Source: Streptomyces clavuligerus (GTDB lineage Bacteria; Actinomycetota; Actinomycetes; Streptomycetales; Streptomycetaceae). Taken from it: 64,000 bases of DNA. Where the stretch lies: NCBI RefSeq assembly GCF_005519465.1, contig NZ_CP027858.1:3968001-4032000 (forward strand). Direction: 5' to 3'. Positions 8,091 to 16,867 of the stretch are shown here, one piece after another. Within the stretch, counting starts at the first letter, position 1. Every line of letters begins with the position of its first letter. A program made the translations under genes and the position numbers. The notes below the pieces were generated by a model. It was not told the DNA's origin. It saw only the letters and a program-made list of their open reading frames with translations, and searched no databases.

Positions 8091-8462
8091 GGGTCCGGGG
8101 GCCCGCAAGGGCCGAGGGGGCGGCCCGGGAAGCGGAGGTGGCGATTGCCTTTGTGACGGCGGACGCCTCCGGCGTTCCTTGTCATGCCTCTATCGAGACT
8201 CGGGGGAACCGGGCACAGTGGAGCGGTCCCGCGGGCCCCTACGTGAGGAGTGTGTCCAGCTTTGCCCCCTTCGTCGCTCGAACGGCCCGGTACGGCTCGC
8301 GGTTCCATGTTTACGCTGACAAAGCGCGTGACCCCGATCACTTTGCTCGGACAAAACGGACACCATCTTTGTGCACGCGTTCACAAAGACATAGCCTGCT
8401 GTCGACGGGGCGGTCTGGGAACACTTGGCCGCCCAGAGCCTCGCTCATCCCGCAGGAGCACC
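8091..8462. other. Intergenic region with rex promoter
   Basis: About 370 bp without a gene. The last 120 bp are less GC-rich and hold the Rex operator at 8369-8386. I see no RNA gene or other clear element in the rest. Confidence 0.5.
8369..8386. promoter_or_regulatory. Rex operator (ROP)
   Basis: TTGTGCACGCGTTCACAA matches the Rex operator form TTGTGAA-N4-TTCACAA with one mismatch. It lies 77 bp before the rex start. In S. coelicolor Rex represses its own rex-hemACD operon when NADH/NAD+ is low, so this is the autoregulatory site. Confidence 0.9.
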
Positions 8463-9188
8463 GTGGCAACTGGCCGAAATCACCGACCGGCGACTCGCAG
8501 CCGAGGAATTCCCGAGGCCACCGTCGCCCGGCTCCCGCTGTATCTGCGGGCGCTGACCGCGCTCTCCGAGCGCTCCGTGCCCACGGTCTCCTCCGAAGAG
8601 CTGGCCGCCGCCGCCGGGGTGAATTCCGCCAAGCTCCGCAAGGACTTCTCGTACCTCGGTTCCTATGGGACCAGGGGCGTCGGATACGACGTGGAGTACC
8701 TCGTCTACCAGATCTCCCGGGAGCTGGGGCTCACCCAGGACTGGCCCGTGGTGATCGTCGGTATCGGCAACCTCGGCGCCGCCCTCGCCAACTACGGCGG
8801 ATTCGCCTCCCGCGGCTTCCGGGTCGCCGCGCTCATCGACGCGGACCCGGCGATGGCCGGGAAGCCCGTGGCGGGCATCGCGGTCCAGCACACCGACGAG
8901 CTGGAGAAGATCATCAGCGACAACGGGGTGTCGATCGGTGTGATCGCCACGCCCGCGGGCGCCGCCCAGCAGGTGTGCGACCGGCTGGTGGCCGCCGGGG
9001 TGACCTCCATCCTCAACTTCGCGCCCACGGTGCTCTCGGTGCCCGAAGGCGTCGACGTGCGCAAGGTCGACCTGTCGATCGAACTCCAGATCCTCGCCTT
9101 CCACGAGCAGCGCAAGGCCGGTGAGGAGTCCGGGGGACCGGGCCGGAAAGGACCTGACGGGGACATGCCCGCCGTGATGCCGGCATGA
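8463..9188 (+). CDS. rex: Redox-sensing transcriptional repressor Rex
   Basis: A 241-residue protein, near the family length. The N-terminal winged helix (about residues 15-85) carries the recognition segment SAKLRKDFSYLGSYGTRGVGY. The NAD(H)-binding Rossmann domain begins VVIVGIGNLGAALANY, and the C-terminal swapped helix ends in LSIELQILAFHEQ. Rex leaves its operators when NADH is bound and controls respiratory and haem genes. The start is GTG 8463 behind AGGAG (8452-8456). Its stop overlaps the hemA start by four bases (ATGA), so rex and the hem genes form one translationally coupled operon, and a Rex operator stands upstream. Confidence 0.96.
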   Translation: MATGRNHRPATRSRGIPEATVARLPLYLRALTALSERSVPTVSSEELAAAAGVNSAKLRKDFSYLGSYGTRGVGYDVEYLVYQISRELGLTQDWPVVIVGIGNLGAALANYGGFASRGFRVAALIDADPAMAGKPVAGIAVQHTDELEKIISDNGVSIGVIATPAGAAQQVCDRLVAAGVTSILNFAPTVLSVPEGVDVRKVDLSIELQILAFHEQRKAGEESGGPGRKGPDGDMPAVMPA

Positions 9189-10849
9189 GCCTGCTGGTCG
9201 TCGGACTGAGCCACCGCAGCGCACCGGTGAGCGTCCTGGAGCGGGCCGCGCTCTCCGTGGACGCCCAGGTCAAGCTGCTCGCGGACACGCTGGCCACCGA
9301 GCCCGCCGCCGAGGCGGCGGTACTGGCCACCTGCAACCGCATCGAGCTGTACGCCGATGTGGAGAAGTTCCACGCCGGTGTCGCCGAGCTCTCCACGCTG
9401 CTCGCCCAGCACAGCGGGGTGGGCCTGGAGGAGCTGACTCCTTATCTCTATGTCCACTACGAGGACCGGGCCGTCCACCATCTCTTCTCGGTGGCGTGCG
9501 GACTGGACTCCATGGTCGTCGGCGAGGGGCAGATCCTCGGCCAGATCAAGGACGCCCTCGCCCGCGGACAGGCCCTGCACACCGCCGGGCGGCTGCTGAA
9601 CGATCTCTTCCAGCAGGCCCTGCGGGTGGGCAAGCGCGCCCACAGCGAGACCGGGATCGACCGGGCCGGTCAGTCCCTCGTCACCTTCGGCCTCGAACAG
9701 CTCGCCGACGGCGCCGAGGTCGCGCAGTGGGCCGCGGGCAAGCGCGCCCTGGTGATCGGCGCGGGCTCGATGTCCTCGCTCGCCGCGACGACGCTGGCCC
9801 GCCTCGGCGTGGGCGAGCTGGTGATCGCCAACCGCACCCTGGACCGGGCGACCCGGCTGGCGGCGGTGCTCTCCGAGACCGGGGCGAGCGCCCGGGCCGT
9901 CCCCATGACCTCCGTGGCCGACGAGCTGACACGTGCCGACGCGGTGGTGTCCTGCACCGGCGCGACCGGTCTGGTGCTGACCGCCGACGCGGTGCTCGCC
10001 GCGCTCGCCGAGTCCAGCGCCGCCGTCCCGGCGGGCGTCCCCGCCCCGGCGGAGCCCGCCGATCTGCGCGCCCCGGACGGCAGCTTGGTCGCCCGGCTGG
10101 CCGCGACCGCCGCGCGCGACGGCCGGGTGCACGACCGTTCCGTGGACACCGCGTCCGCGGAGGCCGCCGACGGCACCGACGCCCGCTGTCCCGTGGGACT
10201 CGACACCACCCGCGGCACATCCGCCGACGAGATGACCCAGCACGGGCTGTGGCTGGAGAACGCCGACCGCCCGGTGGCCGTCCGCACCGTGCCCGCCCCC
10301 GGGCCCGCGGGCGACACCGCTGTCCCCGGCGGCCCCGTCCGGCTGGCCCTGCTCGACCTCGCCATGCCCCGCGACATCGACCATGCCGTCCACCGGGTGC
10401 CCGGGGTCCGCCTGGTCGACATCGAGTCGCTGGCCGAGGCGTCCGCCGACGCCCCCATGGCCGCCGACGTGGACCAGGTCCGCCGGATCGTCTCCGACGA
10501 GGTCGCCGCCTTCGGCGCCGCCCAGCGCGCCGCCCGGATCACACCCACCGTGGTCGCCCTGCGCACGATGGCCGCCGATGTCGTCGCCGGGGAGATCACC
10601 CGGCTCGAAGGCCGGCTCCCCTCCCTGGACGAGAAGCAGCGTGCCGAGATCACCCAGACCGTCCGCCGTGTCGTCGACAAACTCCTTCACGCGCCCACCG
10701 TGCGGGTGAAGCAGTTGGCGAGCGAGCCCGGCGGCGCCGGGTACGCCGACGCGTTGCGGACACTCTTCGACCTCGACCCGGAGACGGTCGCCTCCGTCAG
10801 CCGGGCCGACCTGAATGACGCAGAAGTCAAGAACCGAGGGCGCGTATGA
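9185..10849 (+). CDS. hemA: Glutamyl-tRNA reductase
   Basis: A 554-residue enzyme that reduces Glu-tRNA(Glu) to glutamate-1-semialdehyde, the first step of C5 tetrapyrrole synthesis. LVVGLSHRSAPVSVLERAAL and the catalytic cysteine in ATCNRIELY form the N-terminal domain. SMVVGEGQILGQIKDA is the signature, and ALVIGAGSMSSLAA begins the NADPH domain. It is about 100 residues longer than enteric HemA because of a Pro/Ala-rich insertion at about residues 280-380, between the two halves of the NADPH domain. This is typical of Streptomyces. Four-base overlaps at both ends couple it to rex and hemC. Confidence 0.96.
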   Translation: MSLLVVGLSHRSAPVSVLERAALSVDAQVKLLADTLATEPAAEAAVLATCNRIELYADVEKFHAGVAELSTLLAQHSGVGLEELTPYLYVHYEDRAVHHLFSVACGLDSMVVGEGQILGQIKDALARGQALHTAGRLLNDLFQQALRVGKRAHSETGIDRAGQSLVTFGLEQLADGAEVAQWAAGKRALVIGAGSMSSLAATTLARLGVGELVIANRTLDRATRLAAVLSETGASARAVPMTSVADELTRADAVVSCTGATGLVLTADAVLAALAESSAAVPAGVPAPAEPADLRAPDGSLVARLAATAARDGRVHDRSVDTASAEAADGTDARCPVGLDTTRGTSADEMTQHGLWLENADRPVAVRTVPAPGPAGDTAVPGGPVRLALLDLAMPRDIDHAVHRVPGVRLVDIESLAEASADAPMAADVDQVRRIVSDEVAAFGAAQRAARITPTVVALRTMAADVVAGEITRLEGRLPSLDEKQRAEITQTVRRVVDKLLHAPTVRVKQLASEPGGAGYADALRTLFDLDPETVASVSRADLNDAEVKNRGRV

Positions 10850-11805
10850 CCGAGAGGGCACTGAGGCTGGGGACCAGGCGCAGCATGCTCGCCATGGCCC
10901 AGTCCGGACAGGTGGCTCAGGAGGTGCGCCGACTGACCGGACGACCCGTCGAACTGGTCGAGATCACCACATATGGAGACATCTCCCGGGAGCAGCTCGC
11001 GCAGATCGGCGGCACGGGTGTGTTTGTCGCGGCGCTGCGTGAGGCGCTGCTGCGCGGTGAGGTGGACTTCGCCGTTCACTCGCTGAAGGACCTCCCCACC
11101 GGGCAGCCCGACGAGCTGGCGCTGGCGGCGATACCGCGGCGCGAGGACCCGAGGGACGTCCTGGTGGCCCGGGACGGGCTCACCTTCGACCGGCTCCCCG
11201 ACGGGGCCCGGGTCGGCACCGGTTCGCCGCGCCGGATGGCGCAGCTGAACGCGTACGCCCGCGCGCACGGACTGCGCATCGAGACCGTGCCGATCCGCGG
11301 CAACATCGACACCCGGATCGGATATGTACGGAGCGGGAAGCTGGACGCGGTGGTACTCGCCGCGGCCGGTCTCAACCGCATCGGAAGGGCGGACGAGGTG
11401 ACCGACGTGCTGTCGGTCGACTCCGTGCTGCCCGCCCCCGGCCAGGGGGCACTGGCGATCGAGTGTGCCGCGGCCGACGCGGACCTCGCCGCGACGCTCG
11501 GCGCACTGGACGACCCGCACACCCGGGTCGCCGTGACCGCCGAGCGTTCCCTGCTCGCCGCCCTGGAGGCCGGCTGCAGCGCACCTGTGGGAGCGCTCGC
11601 CGACCTGTTGGGCGATGAGGAGGTTGTCACTGAAATGCGCCTGCGCGGCGTCGTCGGCACCACCGACGGCTCGACGCTGGTGCAGCTGTCCACCACCGGT
11701 CCCGTACCCACGTCGCACGGCGACGCCATCGCGCTCGGTCGCGAACTCGCGTCCGAGATGCTCGCCAAGGGTGCGGCCGGTCTTATGGGGGAGCGAGCAC
11801 TTTGA
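10846..11805 (+). CDS. hemC: Porphobilinogen deaminase (hydroxymethylbilane synthase)
   Basis: A 319-residue enzyme that polymerises four porphobilinogens to hydroxymethylbilane. LRLGTRRSMLAMAQSGQVA opens domain 1, HSLKDLPT gives conserved basic residues, GTGSPRRMAQL is the substrate-binding loop, and the cysteine in LEAGCSAPVG holds the dipyrromethane cofactor. Length and motifs are complete. The start overlaps the hemA stop (ATGA) and the stop overlaps the hemD start (TTGA), so translation is coupled along the operon. Confidence 0.97.
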   Translation: MTERALRLGTRRSMLAMAQSGQVAQEVRRLTGRPVELVEITTYGDISREQLAQIGGTGVFVAALREALLRGEVDFAVHSLKDLPTGQPDELALAAIPRREDPRDVLVARDGLTFDRLPDGARVGTGSPRRMAQLNAYARAHGLRIETVPIRGNIDTRIGYVRSGKLDAVVLAAAGLNRIGRADEVTDVLSVDSVLPAPGQGALAIECAAADADLAATLGALDDPHTRVAVTAERSLLAALEAGCSAPVGALADLLGDEEVVTEMRLRGVVGTTDGSTLVQLSTTGPVPTSHGDAIALGRELASEMLAKGAAGLMGERAL

Positions 11806-13460
11806 GCCCCACCACCAACCCGTCCTCGGCGTTCTCGGCACACGGGCACGTCACTTTCCTCGGCGCCGGTCCCGGCGATCCCGGACTGCTGACCCTGCGC
11901 GCTGTCGAGGCGCTCGCGGGTGCCGATGTACTGATCGCCGAGCCAGAGGTGCTCGAAGTGGTACGCGGCCATGCGCGGGCGAGCGTCAGCGCGCCGGAGC
12001 TGACGACTGTTGACGATGCGTCAACAGCCGCCGGAATCCCTGTACTCAGGGATGCGGTCAATCTTGTCATGGAGGCGGCGCGGGGCGGCAAGCGGGTCGT
12101 CCGAGCGGTGACCGGCGATCCCGGTCTCGACGCCGACGCGGGCCAGGAGATGCTGGCGTGCGCGGCCGAGGGCATCCCGTTCGAGGTCGTCCCCGGTGTC
12201 GCCGCCGCGGTCGGCGTGCCCGCGTACGCCGGTGTGCCGCTGCGGGACGCACAGGGGACGGACGTCCGTTTCGTGGACGCCCGTACCGCGAGCGAGCGCT
12301 GCTGGACCGAGGTGGGCGCGAGCGACGGCACGGCCGTCGTCTCCACCACGCTGGACGCGGTCGCCGCGGCGGCGGGTGAACTGGTGGCGGCGGGCCGCAA
12401 GCCCGACACCCCGCTGACCGTCACGGTCGCCGGGACGACCACCCGGCAGCGGACCTGGACCGCGACGCTGGGCTCCATCGCGCAGACGCTCAAGCAGGCG
12501 AAGGTGCTGCCGTCCCCGGACGGGCACCGGCCGGTGATAGCCGTGGTCGGTGAGCGCAGCTCCGCCGCGCAGCGGGACCAGCTCGCCTGGTTCGAGTCCA
12601 AGCCGCTCTTCGGCTGGCGGGTGCTGGTGCCGCGGACCAAGGAGCAGGCGGCGTCGCTCTCCGACCAGCTCCGGTCCTATGGCGCGGTCCCGCACGAGGT
12701 CCCGACCATCGCCGTCGAGCCGCCGCGTACTCCGCAGCAGATGGAACGGGCGGTCAAGGGCCTGGTCACCGGGCGGTACGAGTGGATCGCCTTCACGTCC
12801 GTCAACGCGGTCAAGGCGGTGCGGGAGAAGTTCGAGGAGTACGGGCTCGACGCGCGCGCCTTCGCGGGGATCAAGGTCGCGGCGGTGGGCGAGCAGACCG
12901 CGCGGGCCTTGGTCGACTTCGGTGTGAAGCCGGACCTGGTGCCGAGCGGTGAGCAGTCCGCGGCGGGTCTGCTGGAGGACTGGCCGCCGTACGACCCGGT
13001 CTTCGACCCGATCGACCGGGTGTTCCTGCCGCGTGCGGACATCGCCACGGAGACGCTGGTCGCGGGCCTGATCGAGCTGGGCTGGGAGGTCGACGACGTC
13101 ACCGCGTACCGGACGGTGCGGGCGTCGCCGCCGCCGGCCGAGACCCGTGAGGCGATCAAGGGTGGCGGCTTCGACGCGGTCCTGTTCACCTCGTCCTCGA
13201 CGGTGCGGAATCTGGTCGGGATCGCGGGCAAGCCGCACAACGTCACGGTGATCGCGTGCATCGGTCCGGCGACCGCGAAGACGGCGGAGGAGCACGGGTT
13301 GCGGGTGGACGTCCTGTCGCCCGAGCCGTCCGTGCACCGGCTGGCCGAGGCGCTGGCCGAATTCGGCGCGGCGCGCCGGCTCACCGCGGTGGAGGCCGGC
13401 GAACACGTCCTCCGCCCCTCCGAACGCCGCCCCGGCGGCCGTCGCCGCCGCACCACCTGA
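11802..13460 (+). CDS. hemD: Bifunctional uroporphyrinogen-III C-methyltransferase / uroporphyrinogen-III synthase
   Basis: A 552-residue fusion. Residues ~10-250 are a SUMT/CobA methyltransferase: VTFLGAGPGDPGLLTLRAVE opens it, and EVVPGVAAAVGVPAYAGVP is the SAM-site motif. Residues ~270-510 are HemD, with GWRVLVPRTKEQAASL and EWIAFTSVNAVKAV. It closes the tetrapyrrole ring and can methylate it towards precorrin-2, feeding haem, sirohaem and cobalamin. The start is TTG, overlapping the hemC stop. It is the last gene of the operon here: a strong hairpin follows and hemB, often next in Streptomyces, is not present. Confidence 0.93.
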   Translation: MSPTTNPSSAFSAHGHVTFLGAGPGDPGLLTLRAVEALAGADVLIAEPEVLEVVRGHARASVSAPELTTVDDASTAAGIPVLRDAVNLVMEAARGGKRVVRAVTGDPGLDADAGQEMLACAAEGIPFEVVPGVAAAVGVPAYAGVPLRDAQGTDVRFVDARTASERCWTEVGASDGTAVVSTTLDAVAAAAGELVAAGRKPDTPLTVTVAGTTTRQRTWTATLGSIAQTLKQAKVLPSPDGHRPVIAVVGERSSAAQRDQLAWFESKPLFGWRVLVPRTKEQAASLSDQLRSYGAVPHEVPTIAVEPPRTPQQMERAVKGLVTGRYEWIAFTSVNAVKAVREKFEEYGLDARAFAGIKVAAVGEQTARALVDFGVKPDLVPSGEQSAAGLLEDWPPYDPVFDPIDRVFLPRADIATETLVAGLIELGWEVDDVTAYRTVRASPPPAETREAIKGGGFDAVLFTSSSTVRNLVGIAGKPHNVTVIACIGPATAKTAEEHGLRVDVLSPEPSVHRLAEALAEFGAARRLTAVEAGEHVLRPSERRPGGRRRRTT

Positions 13461-13486
13461 GGGGCCCTGGGCTCCGGTCGACCGGG

Positions 13487-13535
13487 AAGGGCCCTGGCCC
13501 CGTACCGCCACGCGCGGCACGGGGCCAGGGCCCTT
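13487..13535 (+). terminator. Terminator after rex-hemACD operon
   Basis: A 17-bp perfect stem (13487-13503 with 13519-13535; arm AAGGGCCCTGGCCCCGT) with a 15-nt loop, 26 bp after the hemD stop. Confidence 0.85.
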
Positions 13536-13559
13536 CGGCATACGGGTCGGGTGGCCCGA

Positions 13560-13775
13560 CGGCCCGGAATCCAGCCACTGGGGTGCTCGCCCCTCTGCCT
13601 CGGGGAAGGCCGGGCGCGGGGGCTGGAATTCAGCCTTGCGGGGTGCTCGCTGCGTGCGCTCGCTGTGGTGTCCGCGATCGTCCCCGTGCAGTGCGCCCCT
13701 GGGCTGGAACTCTCGGCCCCGCCGGCGATCGAGGCGCGGGGTTCGGGGGCGGGCCCCGACGATCGCCGGGACGTG
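13560..13775. repeat. Dispersed Streptomyces intergenic repeat-type sequence
   Basis: Two diverged direct copies of GGAATNCAGCC followed by GGGGTGCTCGC (about 13566-13593 and 13625-13651) are followed by CTCGGCCCCGCCGGCGATCG and GAGGCGCGGGGTTCGGGG (13712-13750). The latter strongly resembles the short element I remember from many Streptomyces intergenic regions (CAGCC..CCGGCG.TTGAGG..CGGGGTC.GGGGCGGAGCCCC). No coding capacity is visible. Confidence 0.55.
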
Positions 13776-13884
13776 ACCGGCCGAGTGTGGTCGTGGTCCT
13801 TGACGGGTAGGGGGTGCCCGCGTACCTTCGCCGGGCGGTTCGTCGGGACCGAGTCGGTCAGCCGCTCAGGAGAGAGGCGGGAAC

Positions 13885-15546
13885 ATGGCGCACCCCCGGG
13901 ATCACGAGGCCGCGCTCTGCGCGCCCGGCGCCCCCTTCGCCGTGACCAGGGGCGAGGACGGCGTTCTGGTCTACGCCACGGGTCCCCGTACGCTCAGAGA
14001 GTTCATGGAGCCCGTCCACGCCTTCGGCGACCGGCCGTTCCTGATCGGCGAGCGGACCACCTGCACCTACGGGGAGTTCTTCGCGGCGTCCTGCGCGCTG
14101 GCGCGCCGTTTCCACGAGGAGTACGGGCTGCGCCGCGGCGACCGCGTGGCCCTGGCGATGCGGAACCACCCCGAGTGGCAGGTGGCCTTCTGGGCCACGC
14201 AGCTCGCGGGGCTCGTCTCCGTTCCGCTCAACGCCTGGTGGACCGAGGAGGAGCTGACGTACGCGCTGGACGACTGCACTCCGCGGCTGCTGCTCGTGGA
14301 CGGTGAGCGACTGCCCCGGGTCGACGCCTGGCGCCGTGCGAACGGGGCGCGGACGATCGTGTTCCACGCCGCGGACGCGCAGGTTCCGCCCGCGGTCGAA
14401 CGGTACGAGGAGTTCGGCGCGGCCGATCCCGGTACCGCCCCTCCGGCTGTCGAGGTGCGGCCCGAGGACGACTCCATGATCATGTACACCTCGGGGACGA
14501 CGGGACAGCCCAAGGGTGCCGTGGCCACCCAGCTCGCGATGGCCGGAGCCGCCCGGAATCCCCTCTTCTACATCGCCGCCGCCGCACTCGCGAAGGGTGC
14601 CGTCCCGGGCGCGGAGCCCCCGCCCGTCACCCTGATGACCTTCCCGTTCTTCCATGTCGCAGCGTTCAGCTCGCTGGTGCTGTCGATGGCGGTGGGCGGC
14701 TCCCTCGTCCTCATGCGCAAGTGGGACGCGGAACGGGCGCTCGACCTGATCGTCCGGCACCAGGCCACGGGCTACGCCGGTGTGCCCACGACCGCCCTTC
14801 AGCTCCTGGACGCCGCCGACCGCCGCGGCGGCGGTCTGGAGACGCTCAACAGCCTCGGCACCGGGGGCGCCCCCGCGCCGCCGGACCTCGTGGGGCGGCT
14901 CACCGCCCGGTTCGGGGAGCAGATCGTTCCGCGCAACGGCTACGGCCTGACGGAGACCAGCGGCGGTGTGATGGCCGGTCAGGGTGACGAGTACCGGCGG
15001 GAGCCCGGCTGTGTCGGCCGTCCGGCACCGGCCGTCGAGGCGCGGATCGCGGGGCCCGACGGGGAGCCGCTGCCGGAGGGCGGGATCGGTGAGCTGTGGC
15101 TGCGCGGGCAGTCGCTGATGCGCGGGTACTGGAAGAACGAGCGGGCCACCGCGGACGCGTTCCGGGACGGCTGGTTCCGCACGGGTGATCTGGCCGTCAT
15201 GGACGAGGGCCGGGTGACGATCGTGGACCGGCTCAAGGACATGGTGATCCGGGGCGGCGAGAACGTGTACTGCGCCGAGGTCGAGGGGGTGCTTCACGGG
15301 CATCCGGATGTCGAGGACGCGGCGGTCTTCGGGGTGCCCCACCCCCAGCTCGGCGAGGAGGTCGCGGCCGTCGTCCAGCTCCGCGCGGGCGCGGGCGCCG
15401 GGGAGGCGGAGCTGAGGGAGTACGCCGGGGGGCGGCTGGCGGCCTTCAAGGTGCCCGCCCATGTGGTGTTCGGGGACGTCCCCCGCAACCCGACGGGCAA
15501 GATCCTCAAGCGGGAGCTGCGGAAGGACTTCTTCGGCCTGGGATGA
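13885..15546 (+). CDS. AMP-dependent acyl-CoA synthetase/ligase
   Basis: A 553-residue ANL-family enzyme that activates a carboxylic acid as the acyl-adenylate and then the CoA thioester. The P-loop-like motif MYTSGTTGQPKGAV lies near residue 205, YGLTETSGG is motif A5, WFRTGDLAVMDEGRVTIVDR contains the hinge aspartate, and NPTGKILKREL holds the catalytic lysine. It resembles class-I fatty-acid ligases. The start is ATG 13885 with GGAGAGAGGCGGG before it. It stands alone between dispersed repeats and a converging protease gene, so its substrate cannot be inferred from context. Confidence 0.9.
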   Translation: MAHPRDHEAALCAPGAPFAVTRGEDGVLVYATGPRTLREFMEPVHAFGDRPFLIGERTTCTYGEFFAASCALARRFHEEYGLRRGDRVALAMRNHPEWQVAFWATQLAGLVSVPLNAWWTEEELTYALDDCTPRLLLVDGERLPRVDAWRRANGARTIVFHAADAQVPPAVERYEEFGAADPGTAPPAVEVRPEDDSMIMYTSGTTGQPKGAVATQLAMAGAARNPLFYIAAAALAKGAVPGAEPPPVTLMTFPFFHVAAFSSLVLSMAVGGSLVLMRKWDAERALDLIVRHQATGYAGVPTTALQLLDAADRRGGGLETLNSLGTGGAPAPPDLVGRLTARFGEQIVPRNGYGLTETSGGVMAGQGDEYRREPGCVGRPAPAVEARIAGPDGEPLPEGGIGELWLRGQSLMRGYWKNERATADAFRDGWFRTGDLAVMDEGRVTIVDRLKDMVIRGGENVYCAEVEGVLHGHPDVEDAAVFGVPHPQLGEEVAAVVQLRAGAGAGEAELREYAGGRLAAFKVPAHVVFGDVPRNPTGKILKRELRKDFFGLG

Positions 15547-15592
15547 CGGGCGGCGGGACGCCCGGGCGCGGGTGACCGCGGGGAGCGGGGGC

Positions 15593-16867
15593 TCAGGTGC
15601 GGGTGACGTGTATCCGGTAGGTTCCGCTTCGTCCGGAGAGGACGGCGATCCGCACGCCGTTCTCCTTGTCGGTGAAGGTCTGCCCCGGCTGATACGGCGC
15701 GTCCGACAGCTCCGCGTGGACATTGGGGCGCCGGGTGCAGCCGCCGCTGTCCTCCTGGCTGTCCATCACGGTCACCGGTCCCTCCCCGGTGTCCACGTCG
15801 CCGTGCACCCGGTAGATCAGGACACCCGGGCGGCAGACGGCCTCGTCGTTGCCGCCCCGGGTACGGACCTCCACGGCGTAACCGGAGTTCCCCGACAGGG
15901 GTATGTAGGTCATCTTCGGGCCGTCGGGGCGGGCGAGCGGGGTCAGTGTGTAGGTGGTGCTGCCCGGCGCCGAGGCGCAGCCGATCTGCTGCGCGTCCAG
16001 CCAGCCCAGCTTCCACTTGTGCCAGGCCAGCAGGTCGTTGTTGACCCCCCAGTCCTCGGACATGATGTCCCAGTGCCCGACCGCGCCGCCGCCGTCGGCG
16101 GTGTAGAGGTCGGGCAGCCCGAAGACATGGCCGTTCTCGTGCGGCAGGACGCGGAAGCCGGTTTCCGCGTGGGTTCCGGAGCCGTCGTCCTGGCGGCTGT
16201 AGACGAAGGACGTGTTCGCGAGGGGTACGCCGTCGGCGACGGGTGCCTCCGCGTTGCCGGAGAACGTCACGGAGAGCACGGTGTCCAGCGCGGAGGGGCC
16301 GGCGTTGGGGGTGACCAGGACGTTGACGAGGTCGTAGGCGCTGAAGTCGACCTGCGGATCGGCGACCGCGATCACGTCGTCGACGAGCTTGCGGTAGGCC
16401 GGGTCGTACGGGGCGCCGCGCTCTATGGCGTACTCCTCGAACGGCAGGGGCATCCGCAGCCAGTCGCGGACGGGTGTCTGCGGGAGGTAGTGGAGGCGGC
16501 CGTAGGAACTGGTGCGGAACCAGTCCGTCGTCTGGGGAAAGAATTCGGCCAGCCGGTCCAGCGCCTTTCCCTCGCCGACCGCGTCCGAAAAGTCGATCAT
16601 CAGATTGAGGGCGCGGATCTCGCCGGTGGAACGGGAGTAGCCGGGGGGCGTCGGTGTGCCCTCGGACATCTGGACGCCCGGGCCGGGGGTGAGGCGGCAG
16701 GTGCCGACCCCAATCCGTCCCGGGACCGCCGCCGGGCCGGCCGAGGTCCTGTTGGGGGCGTAGGGGATCTCGTCCGCCGTGGTCAGGGCGGCGAAGGAGA
16801 GTGCCGTGAGGGCGGTGAGCGTGCCGAGGCGGCGTATCCGGCGTATCCGGTGAGGTCCGCGCCGCAT
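15593..16867 (-). CDS. Secreted M6-like metalloprotease domain protein
   Basis: A 424-residue exported protein. An Arg-rich start followed by a hydrophobic stretch (LGTLTALTALSFAALTT) is a signal peptide; the Arg pairs leave Tat export possible. LPHENGHVFGLPDLY near residue 250 carries the zinc-binding HExxHxxGxxD motif of the immune-inhibitor-A/M6 group. SEDWGVNNDLLAWHKWKLGWL is typical of that family's active-site region (split here as SEDWGVNN and LLAWHKWKLGW). The last ~120 residues look like a beta-rich domain. ATG 16867 is chosen; GTG 16876 is also possible. It is divergent from a TetR gene, and the shared gap holds a Crp-like site. Confidence 0.8.
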   Translation of the reverse strand: MRRGPHRIRRIRRLGTLTALTALSFAALTTADEIPYAPNRTSAGPAAVPGRIGVGTCRLTPGPGVQMSEGTPTPPGYSRSTGEIRALNLMIDFSDAVGEGKALDRLAEFFPQTTDWFRTSSYGRLHYLPQTPVRDWLRMPLPFEEYAIERGAPYDPAYRKLVDDVIAVADPQVDFSAYDLVNVLVTPNAGPSALDTVLSVTFSGNAEAPVADGVPLANTSFVYSRQDDGSGTHAETGFRVLPHENGHVFGLPDLYTADGGGAVGHWDIMSEDWGVNNDLLAWHKWKLGWLDAQQIGCASAPGSTTYTLTPLARPDGPKMTYIPLSGNSGYAVEVRTRGGNDEAVCRPGVLIYRVHGDVDTGEGPVTVMDSQEDSGGCTRRPNVHAELSDAPYQPGQTFTDKENGVRIAVLSGRSGTYRIHVTRT

